Shown piece after piece: positions 1 through 6,222 of a stretch of DNA of 8,977 bases. The notes below the pieces were generated by a model. The model searched no databases and was not told the DNA's origin. It saw nothing but the letters and a program-made list of their open reading frames with translations. The position numbers were made by a program, and so were the translations under genes. The stretch comes from Pseudomonadota bacterium (GTDB taxonomy: Bacteria; Desulfobacterota; JADFVX01). Position 1 is the stretch's first letter; every line of letters begins with the position of its first letter. The stretch is from positions 1-8,977 of the forward strand of contig JADFVM010000233.1 in the NCBI GenBank assembly GCA_015222555.1, read 5' to 3'.

Positions 1-287
1 AGAGACAGATAGGCGACAAGGATGAGAAAGAGGAGAATGCTTAATGGATAGGACAAACCGCCGTAGGTAGTCATGGTATGAATAAGCCAGTAGTATAAAC
101 CTACGGTCGCCACCAAACCGCTACCAAGACCTGCCCCCAATGCATGTCTGGTTGATTTGCTTTCCTTAATGGCGAATAAAAGGGGGGTGAGGCAAAAGAA
201 ACCTATAAATTCAAGGTCTATTGGGGGTGAAGCTAGAACATAAAGAGCGGCAGAAAGAATGGAAAAGCCGTAAACCCTCTTGTTCAT
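1..287 (-). CDS. lnt: Apolipoprotein N-acyltransferase, N-terminal part (runs off the left edge)
   Basis: Lnt is an inner-membrane enzyme that adds the third acyl chain to the N-terminal cysteine of lipoproteins, the last step of lipoprotein maturation in Gram-negative bacteria. Only about 95 codons are present, starting MNKRVYGFSILSAALYVLAS. The visible part is hydrophobic: a first membrane segment near residues 6-20, further ones near 25-40 and 47-68, and another beginning near 80. The stretch GLYYWLIHTMTTYGG (about residues 62-76) matches the YWL...T...GG pattern of the Lnt membrane domain. The catalytic nitrilase-like domain lies outside the window. The ATG directly follows the TAA of the CorC-like gene with no spacer, and no strong Shine-Dalgarno is visible, so translational coupling is likely. 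The identification rests on this motif, the hydrophobicity and the position after a corC/ybeX homologue, as in E. coli. Confidence 0.85.
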   Translation of the reverse strand, partial: MNKRVYGFSILSAALYVLASPPIDLEFIGFFCLTPLLFAIKESKSTRHALGAGLGSGLVATVGLYYWLIHTMTTYGGLSYPLSILLFLILVAYLS

Positions 288-1157
288 TTAGCTTTCCCGG
301 ACTGACAGGGCACTCTCTTCAGGTTCTGAATGCGATGAAAGGCTTATTTTAACCCTCGAGATCTTTCTCTCATCGGCCTCAGTGATAGTAAAAAGAAGTG
401 TCTCATATCGTATCTCTTCATTTACAGCAGGTATTTTATTGCTCAGGTGGACAAGAAATCCACCCAGGGTATCGTAATCGTCCTTCGAGATCTCTACATC
501 GAGTTTCTCGGCAAGTTCTTCAATATCCATTTTTGCATCGACAAGATAGATCCCGTCTTTAATTTCGACAAATTCTTCCTCTTCCTTGTCATACTCATCC
601 TGAATATCGCCCACAATTTCTTCGATAAGGTCTTCAATGGTGACCAGGCCCGACGTCCCCCCGTATTCATCCACTACGATAGCAAGGTGGATGCGCATTT
701 CTTTAAGCTCCTGAAGCAGTTCTCCAAAACTCTTTGCTTCAGGAACAAAGAGTGGCTTCCTCATGAGATCTACCGTTTTTATATCCTTGCCTTTATTAAC
801 CCAATGTTTAAGCAGGTCTTTAGCGTATATCACTCCAACGATCTTATCTATGGTCCCCTCATAAACAGGCAGCCTTGAATGCCCGGCCTCAACGACAAGT
901 TCAGCCACTTTATCTACAGGGACACCCACTTCAAGCGCCTTGATCTCTGTCCTCGGCACCATCACTTCCCTCACAACCATATCTTTCAGATCAAAGATAC
1001 GGTGGATCATCTCGTTTTCTTCTTCATCAAGAATACCGGAGGACTGAACCGTATCAATGAGTGTTTCTATGTCTTCCTGTGTGATGTCTCTTTTCCACAG
1101 AGTGGAGTAGATGCGGTTCCAGAATGAAAACGGATTTTTCTTGGTTTCGCCTTCCAA
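288..1157 (-). CDS. corC: CorC/YbeX-like protein with paired CBS domains and a CorC_HlyC domain
   Basis: This soluble 289-aa protein is close in length to E. coli CorC/YbeX (about 292 aa). An acidic N-terminal helix (residues 25-60) leads into REVMVPRTEI (63-72) and a CBS pair, roughly 64-120 and 128-185. The second CBS contains the family hallmark VDEYGGTSGLVTIEDLIEEI (162-181). A CorC_HlyC domain follows at about 198-275, with DDYDTLGGFL near 226-235. There is no DUF21 membrane domain, so it is not a full-length CNNM/YtfL-type transporter. CBS pairs usually bind adenine nucleotides; E. coli CorC was linked to cobalt/magnesium efflux, and newer work ties YbeX to ribosome metabolism, so the exact role is open. 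The start is TTG: an in-frame TAG lies five codons upstream, no upstream ATG exists, and AAGGAGA sits 5 nt before it. The Dgk-PAP2 gene ends 12 nt upstream and lnt starts directly after it. Confidence 0.9.
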   Translation of the reverse strand: MEGETKKNPFSFWNRIYSTLWKRDITQEDIETLIDTVQSSGILDEEENEMIHRIFDLKDMVVREVMVPRTEIKALEVGVPVDKVAELVVEAGHSRLPVYEGTIDKIVGVIYAKDLLKHWVNKGKDIKTVDLMRKPLFVPEAKSFGELLQELKEMRIHLAIVVDEYGGTSGLVTIEDLIEEIVGDIQDEYDKEEEEFVEIKDGIYLVDAKMDIEELAEKLDVEISKDDYDTLGGFLVHLSNKIPAVNEEIRYETLLFTITEADERKISRVKISLSSHSEPEESALSVRES

Positions 1158-1162
1158 ATGAA

Positions 1163-1169
1163 TCTCCTT
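1163..1169 (-). promoter_or_regulatory. Ribosome binding site fixing a TTG start for the CorC-like gene
   Basis: On the minus strand AAGGAGA lies 5 nt before TTG 1157-1155 and directly follows the TAG of the preceding gene. The in-frame TAG and the lack of any other nearby start codon make this site decisive for the TTG start. Confidence 0.75.
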
Positions 1170-1868
1170 CTATGTAAATAACTGAAAAAAGAGGAGAGTT
1201 GTCAGGAAACCTAACAATCCTCCCAGAAATACTTCTCTTGTTCTATGTATGCCAAGCAATAATCGGCTGTGACTCACCATCACTGCAAGGAGCAATGTTA
1301 GAATGCTAATAAAGGGATCAACGGTAATTAATGCAACGGAGGTCCATACGGCAAATGACACCGCGGCATGTCCACTCGGCATGCCTCCATGAAGTGGCGT
1401 TCCCTTACCGAAATGAGATTTCATAATGACGACAACCAGGATGACAACAACGAGGCTGATGATGGTTACAAATTCCGGCGCTCTCTTTACTGCAGTAATG
1501 CCCGTTTCAACATAACTGAAGAGAGGTTTGGAAAGTATCCAGTAGCCCATTACGATGGCTCCAAAGGAAGCGATGAGTACACCGCCGGCAGCGGCATCCT
1601 TGACGATCTTTGCAAGGGGATGATATTCTTCATGTATAAGGTTTATTGTTTCTTCTATGGCTGTATTAATCATTTCAGCAAAAAGAACAAGTGTTATGGA
1701 TAAGGAAAGGATGATAAACTCCATCCTGCTGATATCAAGAAAAAGGCCTAAAAAGAAGGCAAGAGCGGCAACAAAAAAATGCGCCTTCATATGCCTTTGT
1801 GTTTTTGCTGTATGAAGGATACCTTCAATGGCACAATTAAGGCTTTCAAACCAGTTTTTTGGTTTCAT
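1170..1868 (-). CDS. Diacylglycerol/undecaprenol kinase fused to a PAP2-like phosphatase domain
   Basis: This is a 232-aa integral membrane fusion. Residues 1-115 are a DgkA-type kinase with three membrane segments (about 29-46, 50-68, 93-112). The family core AEMINTAIEETINLI (64-78) keeps the E..N...E triad (E65, N68, E72), and K90-D91 is conserved. E. coli DgkA phosphorylates diacylglycerol; Gram-positive homologues phosphorylate undecaprenol. Residues about 133-232 are a short PAP2 domain with GGMPSGHAA (161-169, PSGH motif) and SRLLLGIHRTRE (201-212). The first PAP2 motif (KX6RP) is not clearly present, and the usual Asp of SRX5HX3D is Glu (E212). The paired domains suggest lipid-phosphate turnover, perhaps diacylglycerol/phosphatidate or C55-P recycling; the substrate is inferred. 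The ATG lies 3 nt after the ybeY stop with only a weak Shine-Dalgarno, which suggests coupling. Confidence 0.88.
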   Translation of the reverse strand: MKPKNWFESLNCAIEGILHTAKTQRHMKAHFFVAALAFFLGLFLDISRMEFIILSLSITLVLFAEMINTAIEETINLIHEEYHPLAKIVKDAAAGGVLIASFGAIVMGYWILSKPLFSYVETGITAVKRAPEFVTIISLVVVILVVVIMKSHFGKGTPLHGGMPSGHAAVSFAVWTSVALITVDPFISILTLLLAVMVSHSRLLLGIHRTREVFLGGLLGFLTTLLFFQLFT

Positions 1869-1871
1869 TAT

Positions 1872-2312
1872 CTAGTTAGCCACCAGCTGTTTTAAAATTT
1901 CCTGTTCCTTCTTCTCCATTCTTTTTCTTTCTACATCATCATTAACATGGTCATAACCAAGAAGGTGAAGTATGCCGTGAATGAGAAGAAACCTGACTTC
2001 ATTCCAGACCTCCCTGCCCGCCTCCTCAGCCTGTCTTCCGGCTGTTTCTACAGAAATAACAACGTCGCCCAGCATATCATCATTAATATAACCGAATTCA
2101 CCCTCCCGCATGGCAAAGGCTATCACATCGGTGGCGCTGTCTATTTTCCTGTAGTCCCTGTTAATAACTTGTATCTCTTTATCATCGACAAGGAGAATAC
2201 TAAGTTCTGCTTCGCTGCAATTTAATAATTCGAGAATCCTCTTCGCCGTTTTCTTTACTTCCTCTTTTCTTACCCCTCTTATTTTCCTTCGAGTTTCTAT
2301 CAGTACTGTCAT
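1872..2312 (-). CDS. ybeY: Endoribonuclease YbeY, rRNA maturation factor
   Basis: YbeY is a zinc-dependent endoribonuclease that acts in 16S rRNA 3'-end maturation and ribosome quality control. The 146-aa product (from the chosen start) carries the family signature HGILHLLGYDH at residues 112-122, giving three zinc-ligand histidines (H112, H116, H122). It also has the conserved block NRDYRKIDSATDVIAFAM (51-68), with R54 at the position of the functionally important arginine in E. coli. Start choice: the ATG at 2312 is preceded by AGGAGG with a 4-nt spacer, and the protein then begins MTVLIETRRK, like relatives. An in-frame ATG at 2330 would add six residues, but AGGAGG there touches the ATG, so it is less likely. 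The gene overlaps the 3' end of pgpH by 113 nt in another frame. The downstream kinase-phosphatase gene begins 3 nt after the TAG. Confidence 0.95.
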   Translation of the reverse strand: MTVLIETRRKIRGVRKEEVKKTAKRILELLNCSEAELSILLVDDKEIQVINRDYRKIDSATDVIAFAMREGEFGYINDDMLGDVVISVETAGRQAEEAGREVWNEVRFLLIHGILHLLGYDHVNDDVERKRMEKKEQEILKQLVAN

Positions 2313-4704
2313 TGTTCCTCCTGCGGGCATCCTCCTTCACAACTGGCTCAGGATAATCAATTCTCGCATGGTAAATACCGTTCAATATATTATTAAAACT
2401 TTGTGCAATGAGATTCAAATCCTTCAAGGTTAATTCACATTCGTCAAGTTGACCATCGGCAAAAACGTCACCGATGATCTTTTGGACGGCGCTTTTAATG
2501 CGCGCCTTTGTTGGATCGGTAATGGTTCTGCAGGCCGCTTCAACGGCATCAGCCAGCATGACCAGGCCCGCTTCCTTGGTCTGTGGTTTCGGGCCCGGAT
2601 AGCGAAAATCCTTTTCGTCAACGGTATGAACGTCCGGATCTTCCTGTTCTTTTGCCTTGTTATAAAAATATTTTATTAGCCGGGTTCCGTGATGCTGCGG
2701 GATAATATCGCTGATTCTTTTTCCCAGCTTGTACTCTTTGGCAAGCTCCAGCCCATCTTTTACATGACCGATAACAATAAGACTGCTCAGGTTTGGCGAC
2801 AGTTTATCGTGGGGATTTTTTTCTCCCTTCTGGTTTTCAAAGAAATACTGCGGCTTTTTCATTTTTCCAATGTCATGATAGAGTGAGCTCACCCTGGCAA
2901 AAAGCGGGTTGGCATTGATGGCCTTGGCAGCCGACTCGACGAGGTTACCGATGATCCAGCTATGGTGATAGGTGCCGGGCGCCTGCGTAATAAGTTCCTT
3001 AAGCAGCGGATGATCCAGGCTGGCAAGTTCAAGGAGATTGAAGTTGGTTGTATAGCCGAAAAGGCCCTCAACAATGGGAACAATACCGGTAACGACAACA
3101 CCGGTCACAACACCTCCGGCAAAACCGAGAAGCATGCTGAATAGAGTGGCTTCACTGAAAAGCTCACCATAAGCCATACCAAAGATGAGCACCAGAACAG
3201 CATTGGCGATTCCCACATAAAAACCGGACTTAATGAGTGAAACCCTTGTCTTGCAAAATCTGACACTTTGAGCGCCCACTATACATCCTACAAAGGCATA
3301 AATCCCAAAGACGAGGCTGTCTTTCATGATGATGGCCACCATGAGGCTGATAGCCATGGAAAAGACAATGGCCACCTCAGAGTTGAGCACAATTCTAACG
3401 AGCATGGCACTGACCGCTGCTGTGAAGAAATATTGATAAGATGTTGTAGGGATAAAGGGGAAAGACCCAGCCAGGGCATTCGATATGGGAAGCCAGAGCC
3501 TGCATATTGCCAACACCACAACAAACAATATGCCGAGAAAGAGAAGGTCGTTAATTTCCAGTCTGATCTTACGAATATTCTGCGTTGCAAAGAGGAACAT
3601 GGTATAGAGAATTAACGCCACAAGCAGGCTCAGGCCGGCCAGTTTTAAATGATTTGACTCTTTTTCCGACGCACTGATCAAGCCCTTCAACTTTATTATC
3701 TGCTCCTCTGAAACCCTTTCCCCCTCACGTAGAATCATTTCACCTTCTTTTATCTGAATAAACACCGGGCTGATCTCATCAACAGCCGCTTTTTTTCGCT
3801 CTTCAGATTCATTTTTGTTAAAGGTCAGAGTGGGTTTAAAAAAGAGGGTCGACACGTTTAGAACAGAAGCCCTCATACTTTTGTCCATCTTGTTTTTATA
3901 TGCCAGCACCGTTTTCGTCGCCAGAGATTTGGCTTCACTAACATCTATGAAGGGAGCAAAGTCTTTGAAGATTGTTTCTTTTTTGCTCTTTATGTTTCTT
4001 ACAACAATACCGTTTCCATTATCTTTGGGCAGCAGTTCTTTATTATCGATCAGTTTTTTTCCCAATACAGGGAGAACAGCCGCAATTAAAGCCTCTTCAA
4101 GCAGCCTTTCAAAGCCTTTGCTTTCAAGAAGCTTGAAGTCCTTTTCCCCCACATCAACACCCAGTTTTTCTTTAAAGACAGACAACCTTTCGCTCCTGGA
4201 TTCTTCCAGATAGGCCGCAACAAGCTCCTTTTTGAGGTATTTGCCTTTCTTGCCTTTGGCCGCATTTAATTCGCCATCGAGGGGCTTGTCTTCTAACTCC
4301 TTGAGGTTTTCCCGCATTAAGGAAAAACCTTCCTGAATCCTCACTCTCACCTCTTGCTGCACCGTATCGTCAAAATCATAGACATCAAGAGAAGCGGAAA
4401 GAGCGACCTCTTTCTTCTTCATGGTAGACTGCTCATCCTCAACGAGCAGGTCACTGCTTGCCTTGAAGTTTTGCCTCGCTATATCGCCCACATTAAAGCG
4501 GAAAGTGGGTGCCGTAATCTGAAGAGAGAGGATGAGGGCGGACAAAATGCTGATGACTATAAGAATGGCCCGTTTTTGCCAGAGGGAATTTTCTTTTAAG
4601 GCCTTAGCGGCATTTCCGAAAGGCACTGAATCTTTTCCTGACGGTAGTTCCTTTTTTAAAGGCTGAGGCGGCTTTTTATTATTCTTTTCGTCTTTACCTG
4701 TCAT
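2200..4704 (-). CDS. pgpH: PgpH-type 7TM receptor with HD phosphohydrolase domain, probable c-di-AMP phosphodiesterase
   Basis: This is an 834-aa inner-membrane protein with 7TMR-HD architecture. A charged N-terminal tail is followed by one membrane segment (about 45-62), a large extracytoplasmic domain (about 63-350), a multi-segment membrane region (about 353-545) and a cytoplasmic HD domain (about 575-785). Metal-binding candidates are H580/H581 (GTYHHSW), H610-D611 in SLYHDIGK, H647, H671/H672 (IIPQHHGT) and D719. In Listeria, PgpH hydrolyses cyclic di-AMP to pApA, so that is the expected reaction here; the signal sensed by the outer domain is unknown. The start ATG overlaps the phoH stop as ATGA, with no clear Shine-Dalgarno, so coupling to phoH is likely. 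The last ~40 residues (from about 795, rich in K, R, E and N) are encoded entirely within the ybeY overlap and are probably a late extension beyond the conserved fold. Confidence 0.9.
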   Translation of the reverse strand: MTGKDEKNNKKPPQPLKKELPSGKDSVPFGNAAKALKENSLWQKRAILIVISILSALILSLQITAPTFRFNVGDIARQNFKASSDLLVEDEQSTMKKKEVALSASLDVYDFDDTVQQEVRVRIQEGFSLMRENLKELEDKPLDGELNAAKGKKGKYLKKELVAAYLEESRSERLSVFKEKLGVDVGEKDFKLLESKGFERLLEEALIAAVLPVLGKKLIDNKELLPKDNGNGIVVRNIKSKKETIFKDFAPFIDVSEAKSLATKTVLAYKNKMDKSMRASVLNVSTLFFKPTLTFNKNESEERKKAAVDEISPVFIQIKEGEMILREGERVSEEQIIKLKGLISASEKESNHLKLAGLSLLVALILYTMFLFATQNIRKIRLEINDLLFLGILFVVVLAICRLWLPISNALAGSFPFIPTTSYQYFFTAAVSAMLVRIVLNSEVAIVFSMAISLMVAIIMKDSLVFGIYAFVGCIVGAQSVRFCKTRVSLIKSGFYVGIANAVLVLIFGMAYGELFSEATLFSMLLGFAGGVVTGVVVTGIVPIVEGLFGYTTNFNLLELASLDHPLLKELITQAPGTYHHSWIIGNLVESAAKAINANPLFARVSSLYHDIGKMKKPQYFFENQKGEKNPHDKLSPNLSSLIVIGHVKDGLELAKEYKLGKRISDIIPQHHGTRLIKYFYNKAKEQEDPDVHTVDEKDFRYPGPKPQTKEAGLVMLADAVEAACRTITDPTKARIKSAVQKIIGDVFADGQLDECELTLKDLNLIAQSFNNILNGIYHARIDYPEPVVKEDARRRNNDSTDRNSKENKRGKKRGSKENGEEDSRIIKLQRSRT
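2317..2322 (-). promoter_or_regulatory. Ribosome binding site of ybeY, inside the pgpH coding region
   Basis: A perfect AGGAGG on the minus strand lies 4 nt before ATG 2312-2310. It sits within the last part of pgpH, at the codons for RRR near residues 794-796. It supports the ATG at 2312 and confirms that the pgpH/ybeY overlap is translated in both frames. Confidence 0.75.
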
Positions 4705-5669
4705 GAGGGTCTCTTTTTCTTTTTGCCCTTGCTATCGTAGGCATTAATAATATCCTGAACAAGGCGGTGTCTTACAACATCTTTATCTGTAAAGTTAACG
4801 AAAGCCAGGCCATCAATTCCCTTAAGGATCTTTTCCCCCTCAATAAGCCCTGAGACTTTGTCAGAAGGAAGATCTACCTGCGTCACATCACCGGTAATGA
4901 CAGCCTTCGATTTCTGTCCAAGGCGTGTGAGAAGCATCTTCATCTGTTCAGACGTCGTATTTTGTGCTTCATCCAGAATCACAAAGGAATCATTGAGCGT
5001 TCTTCCCCTCATAAATGCAAGAGGCGCCACTTCAATGACATCTTCGGCCAAATAATCCTTTACCTTCTCAAGTTCAAGCATGTCATTAAGGGCGTCATAA
5101 AGGGGCCGCAGATAGGGATTAACCTTTTCCATAAGATCGCCGGGAAGAAAACCGAGCTTTTCCCCGGCTTCGACGGCGGGACGGGTTAAAATTATGCGCC
5201 TCACCTCGTCCTTCTGCAGGGCCGCTACGGCCATGGCCATGGCCAGATAGGTCTTACCCGTACCGGCAGGACCGATACCGAAAACAATATCATGTTTTCT
5301 TATGGCGTCAATATATCGTTTTTGATTTAAACTTTTCGGTGTAATAATCTTCTTTCTTGGCGAAACATATATTTTATCATCAAATATATCTTCCAGGCGA
5401 GTGGAGGGGTTTTCCTTCAATATTGAGGCGGCTCTTTCAATATCGAAGGACGTTAATTTATATCCCTTTTTATGGAGTTCTTGCAGTGTCTGCAATAGAT
5501 TATGAATCTGATTCAGGTCTTCTTTTATTCCCTCAACCTGAAGACGTGACCCTACGGCACTAATCTCAACGGGGAATATTTTTTCAATAAGCCTGAGATT
5601 TGAATTGTGTTCACCAAAGAGGGCCTGAGCAAGACTATTGTCCTTAAAGTCTATCTCCAGAACTTGCAC
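4701..5669 (-). CDS. phoH: PhoH-family P-loop ATPase (YbeZ type)
   Basis: This is a 322-aa cytoplasmic ATPase of the PhoH/YbeZ family. An N-terminal region (about 1-65) contains the typical ALFGEHNSNLRLIEK (16-30) and a KH-like small fold. The PhoH ATPase core follows: Walker A GPAGTGKT at 133-140, LTRPAVEAGEKLGFLPGD at 161-178, Walker B VILDEAQN at 230-237, and ITGDVTQVDLP at 258-268. The C-terminus ends in a lysine run (KGKKKKRPS). E. coli YbeZ works with YbeY and is thought to act in RNA or ribosome metabolism. The start is GTG: an in-frame TAA lies 15 nt upstream and no nearby ATG exists, although only a weak AAGG precedes it. It is the first gene of the operon; its stop overlaps the pgpH start by 4 nt. 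The 553-bp region upstream should hold the promoter. Confidence 0.95.
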   Translation of the reverse strand: MQVLEIDFKDNSLAQALFGEHNSNLRLIEKIFPVEISAVGSRLQVEGIKEDLNQIHNLLQTLQELHKKGYKLTSFDIERAASILKENPSTRLEDIFDDKIYVSPRKKIITPKSLNQKRYIDAIRKHDIVFGIGPAGTGKTYLAMAMAVAALQKDEVRRIILTRPAVEAGEKLGFLPGDLMEKVNPYLRPLYDALNDMLELEKVKDYLAEDVIEVAPLAFMRGRTLNDSFVILDEAQNTTSEQMKMLLTRLGQKSKAVITGDVTQVDLPSDKVSGLIEGEKILKGIDGLAFVNFTDKDVVRHRLVQDIINAYDSKGKKKKRPS

Positions 5670-5776
5670 CCTTGTTTCAGTTTACAGAAATGATAATAAC
5701 GCATATTTACTTTAGATTTCATACACTTCCACCAACAAAATGCTGTTTGAATTCATGTGAAATAATGTATAAGCGA

Positions 5777-5805
5777 ATATTAGCACTATTGATGATGGTG
5801 TGCAA
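5777..5805 (-). promoter_or_regulatory. Candidate sigma70-type promoter for the phoH operon
   Basis: On the minus strand TTGCAC (5805-5800) is followed after 17 nt by TAATAT (5782-5777). The -10 box matches TATAAT at four of six positions; the -35 box matches TTGACA only at its first three. The surroundings are AT-rich and a leader of roughly 100 nt would precede the GTG of phoH. Other weak matches occur in the same leader, so this is only the best-looking one. Confidence 0.3.
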
Positions 5806-5840
5806 CTTTTTTTGAGGGTTTCTATCAGGTAAGTATGTTG

Positions 5841-5867
5841 ACAGGATCAACAGGATCTGTAGGATTT
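5841..5867. repeat. Three tandem 9-bp units (ACAGGATCA type)
   Basis: The units ACAGGATCA, ACAGGATCT and GTAGGATTT follow each other without spacing; the first two differ at one position and the third at three. ACAGGAT-type tandem repeats are seen between genes in many bacterial genomes. I see no protein-coding meaning. Confidence 0.65.
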
Positions 5868-5918
5868 AAACCTAAGACCTGTTTTTTGCTTTTTAGCAAC
5901 CTCTAAAAATGCAACTTT

Positions 5919-5950
5919 GTCATTCCCGTGAAGACGGGAATCCAGTCAAA
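5919..5950. repeat. REP-like extragenic palindrome (ATTCCCG family)
   Basis: ATTCCCGT (5922-5929) and ACGGGAAT (5934-5941) form a perfect 8-bp stem around GAAG. The surrounding TGTC...CCAGTCAAAG context matches the widespread proteobacterial extragenic palindrome whose spurious translation reads GIPVFTGMT-like. It lies downstream of the receiver-protein gene and could act as an mRNA 3'-end stabiliser. It has no T tail, so it is not a classical terminator. Confidence 0.75.
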
Positions 5951-5970
5951 GCATATAGGCCTCAGAGTGG

Positions 5971-5992
5971 GAAAGTGAAATGAAAGTGAAAT
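5971..5992. repeat. Perfect 11-bp tandem duplication
   Basis: GAAAGTGAAAT occurs twice back to back (5971-5981 and 5982-5992). It leads directly into the GGGGTCAG motif, which suggests the two belong to one repeat element. Confidence 0.7.
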
Positions 5993-6010
5993 GGGGTCAG
6001 TCTTGAAAGT
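5993..6010. repeat. GGGGTCAGTCTTGAAAGT motif, possible REP/RAYT-type element relic
   Basis: The motif resembles the GGGGTCAG(G)TCTTG sequences that recur between genes in many proteobacteria, often near REP-associated tyrosine transposases (Y1_Tnp family). No transposase ORF is present here, so at most this is a non-autonomous copy or relic. The resemblance is recalled from general knowledge and not tested. Confidence 0.4.
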
Positions 6011-6062
6011 GTGCAGTTAGAGAATCGAGAACCTTTTCTATAATGCTTGAAAGGGTAGGTGC

Positions 6063-6139
6063 AGCGTGGCTTTGGCGACAGAGGGCCGCGCAGGCATAGC
6101 CGACGCTCTGTCGATCAGCCCGACAGAGGTAAAGCCGCT
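6063..6139. repeat. GC-rich block with nested inverted repeats
   Basis: CTCTGTCG (6106-6113) and CGACAGAG (6121-6128) form a perfect 8-bp stem with a 7-nt loop. A second copy of CGACAGAG at 6076-6083 could pair with the same CTCTGTCG, so two alternative hairpins are possible. Outside these, GGCTTT (6069-6074) can pair with AAAGCC (6131-6136), giving an imperfect closing stem. The base composition differs sharply from the neighbouring AT-rich sequence. It could be a small mobile-element relic, a structured RNA or part of a terminator region; the sequence alone does not decide. Confidence 0.55.
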
Positions 6140-6222
6140 ATCCGCCTGTCATTGGGCTGTTGCAGCAGAAAGCTTGTGAGAAATTCGAGATAGTTCTTCA
6201 GCAGGCATAACGAACAAATCAT

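Larger units (their letters stand above)
5670..6222. other. 553-bp intergenic region with repeat relics and the phoH leader
   Basis: I see no convincing gene here on either strand. The part next to phoH (about 5670-5820) is AT-rich and fits a promoter and 5' leader. The part from about 5830 to 6000 holds a 9-bp tandem repeat, a REP-like palindrome and an 11-bp tandem duplication, listed separately. Positions 6061-6160 are much richer in G+C (64 of 100 by my count) and contain inverted repeats. No clear stem plus T-run terminator for the receiver-protein gene is visible. The closest candidate, ACCCTTTC pairing with GAAAAGGT (6031-6056, one G-T pair), lacks a T tail. Confidence 0.7.

Noticed and set aside
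447..878. Plus-strand open frame of 143 codons opposite the CorC-like gene
   Set aside because: It lies fully antisense to a gene with clear CBS and CorC motifs, and its translation shows no recognisable domain.
2313..2330. Upstream in-frame ATG at 2330 as the ybeY start
   Set aside because: The Shine-Dalgarno there abuts the ATG, and the six extra residues (MPAGGT) are not family-like; ATG 2312 has a proper AGGAGG and spacer.
3268..4213. Plus-strand open frames (3268-3615 and 3815-4213) opposite pgpH
   Set aside because: Both are antisense shadows of the pgpH reading frame, with biased composition and no domain.
5841..5867. CRISPR-like repeats
   Set aside because: The 9-bp units are contiguous with no spacers and no cas genes are nearby.
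5886..5899. TTGCT-TTTT-AGCAA hairpin as a terminator
   Set aside because: The stem is only 5 bp and AT-rich, and on the minus strand it is followed by an A run rather than T's, so it cannot act as an intrinsic terminator for the genes present.
6061..6160. GEMM (c-di-GMP/cGAMP) riboswitch in the intergenic region
   Set aside because: I looked for it because of the GGDEF protein, but the GACGCAAAG-type core and the conserved tetraloop-receptor arrangement are absent on both strands.
6149..6208. 19-codon minus-strand ORF (MPAEELSRISHKLSAATAQ) after the receiver gene
   Set aside because: No Shine-Dalgarno, very short, and it runs into the repeat block; more likely part of a relic or chance.
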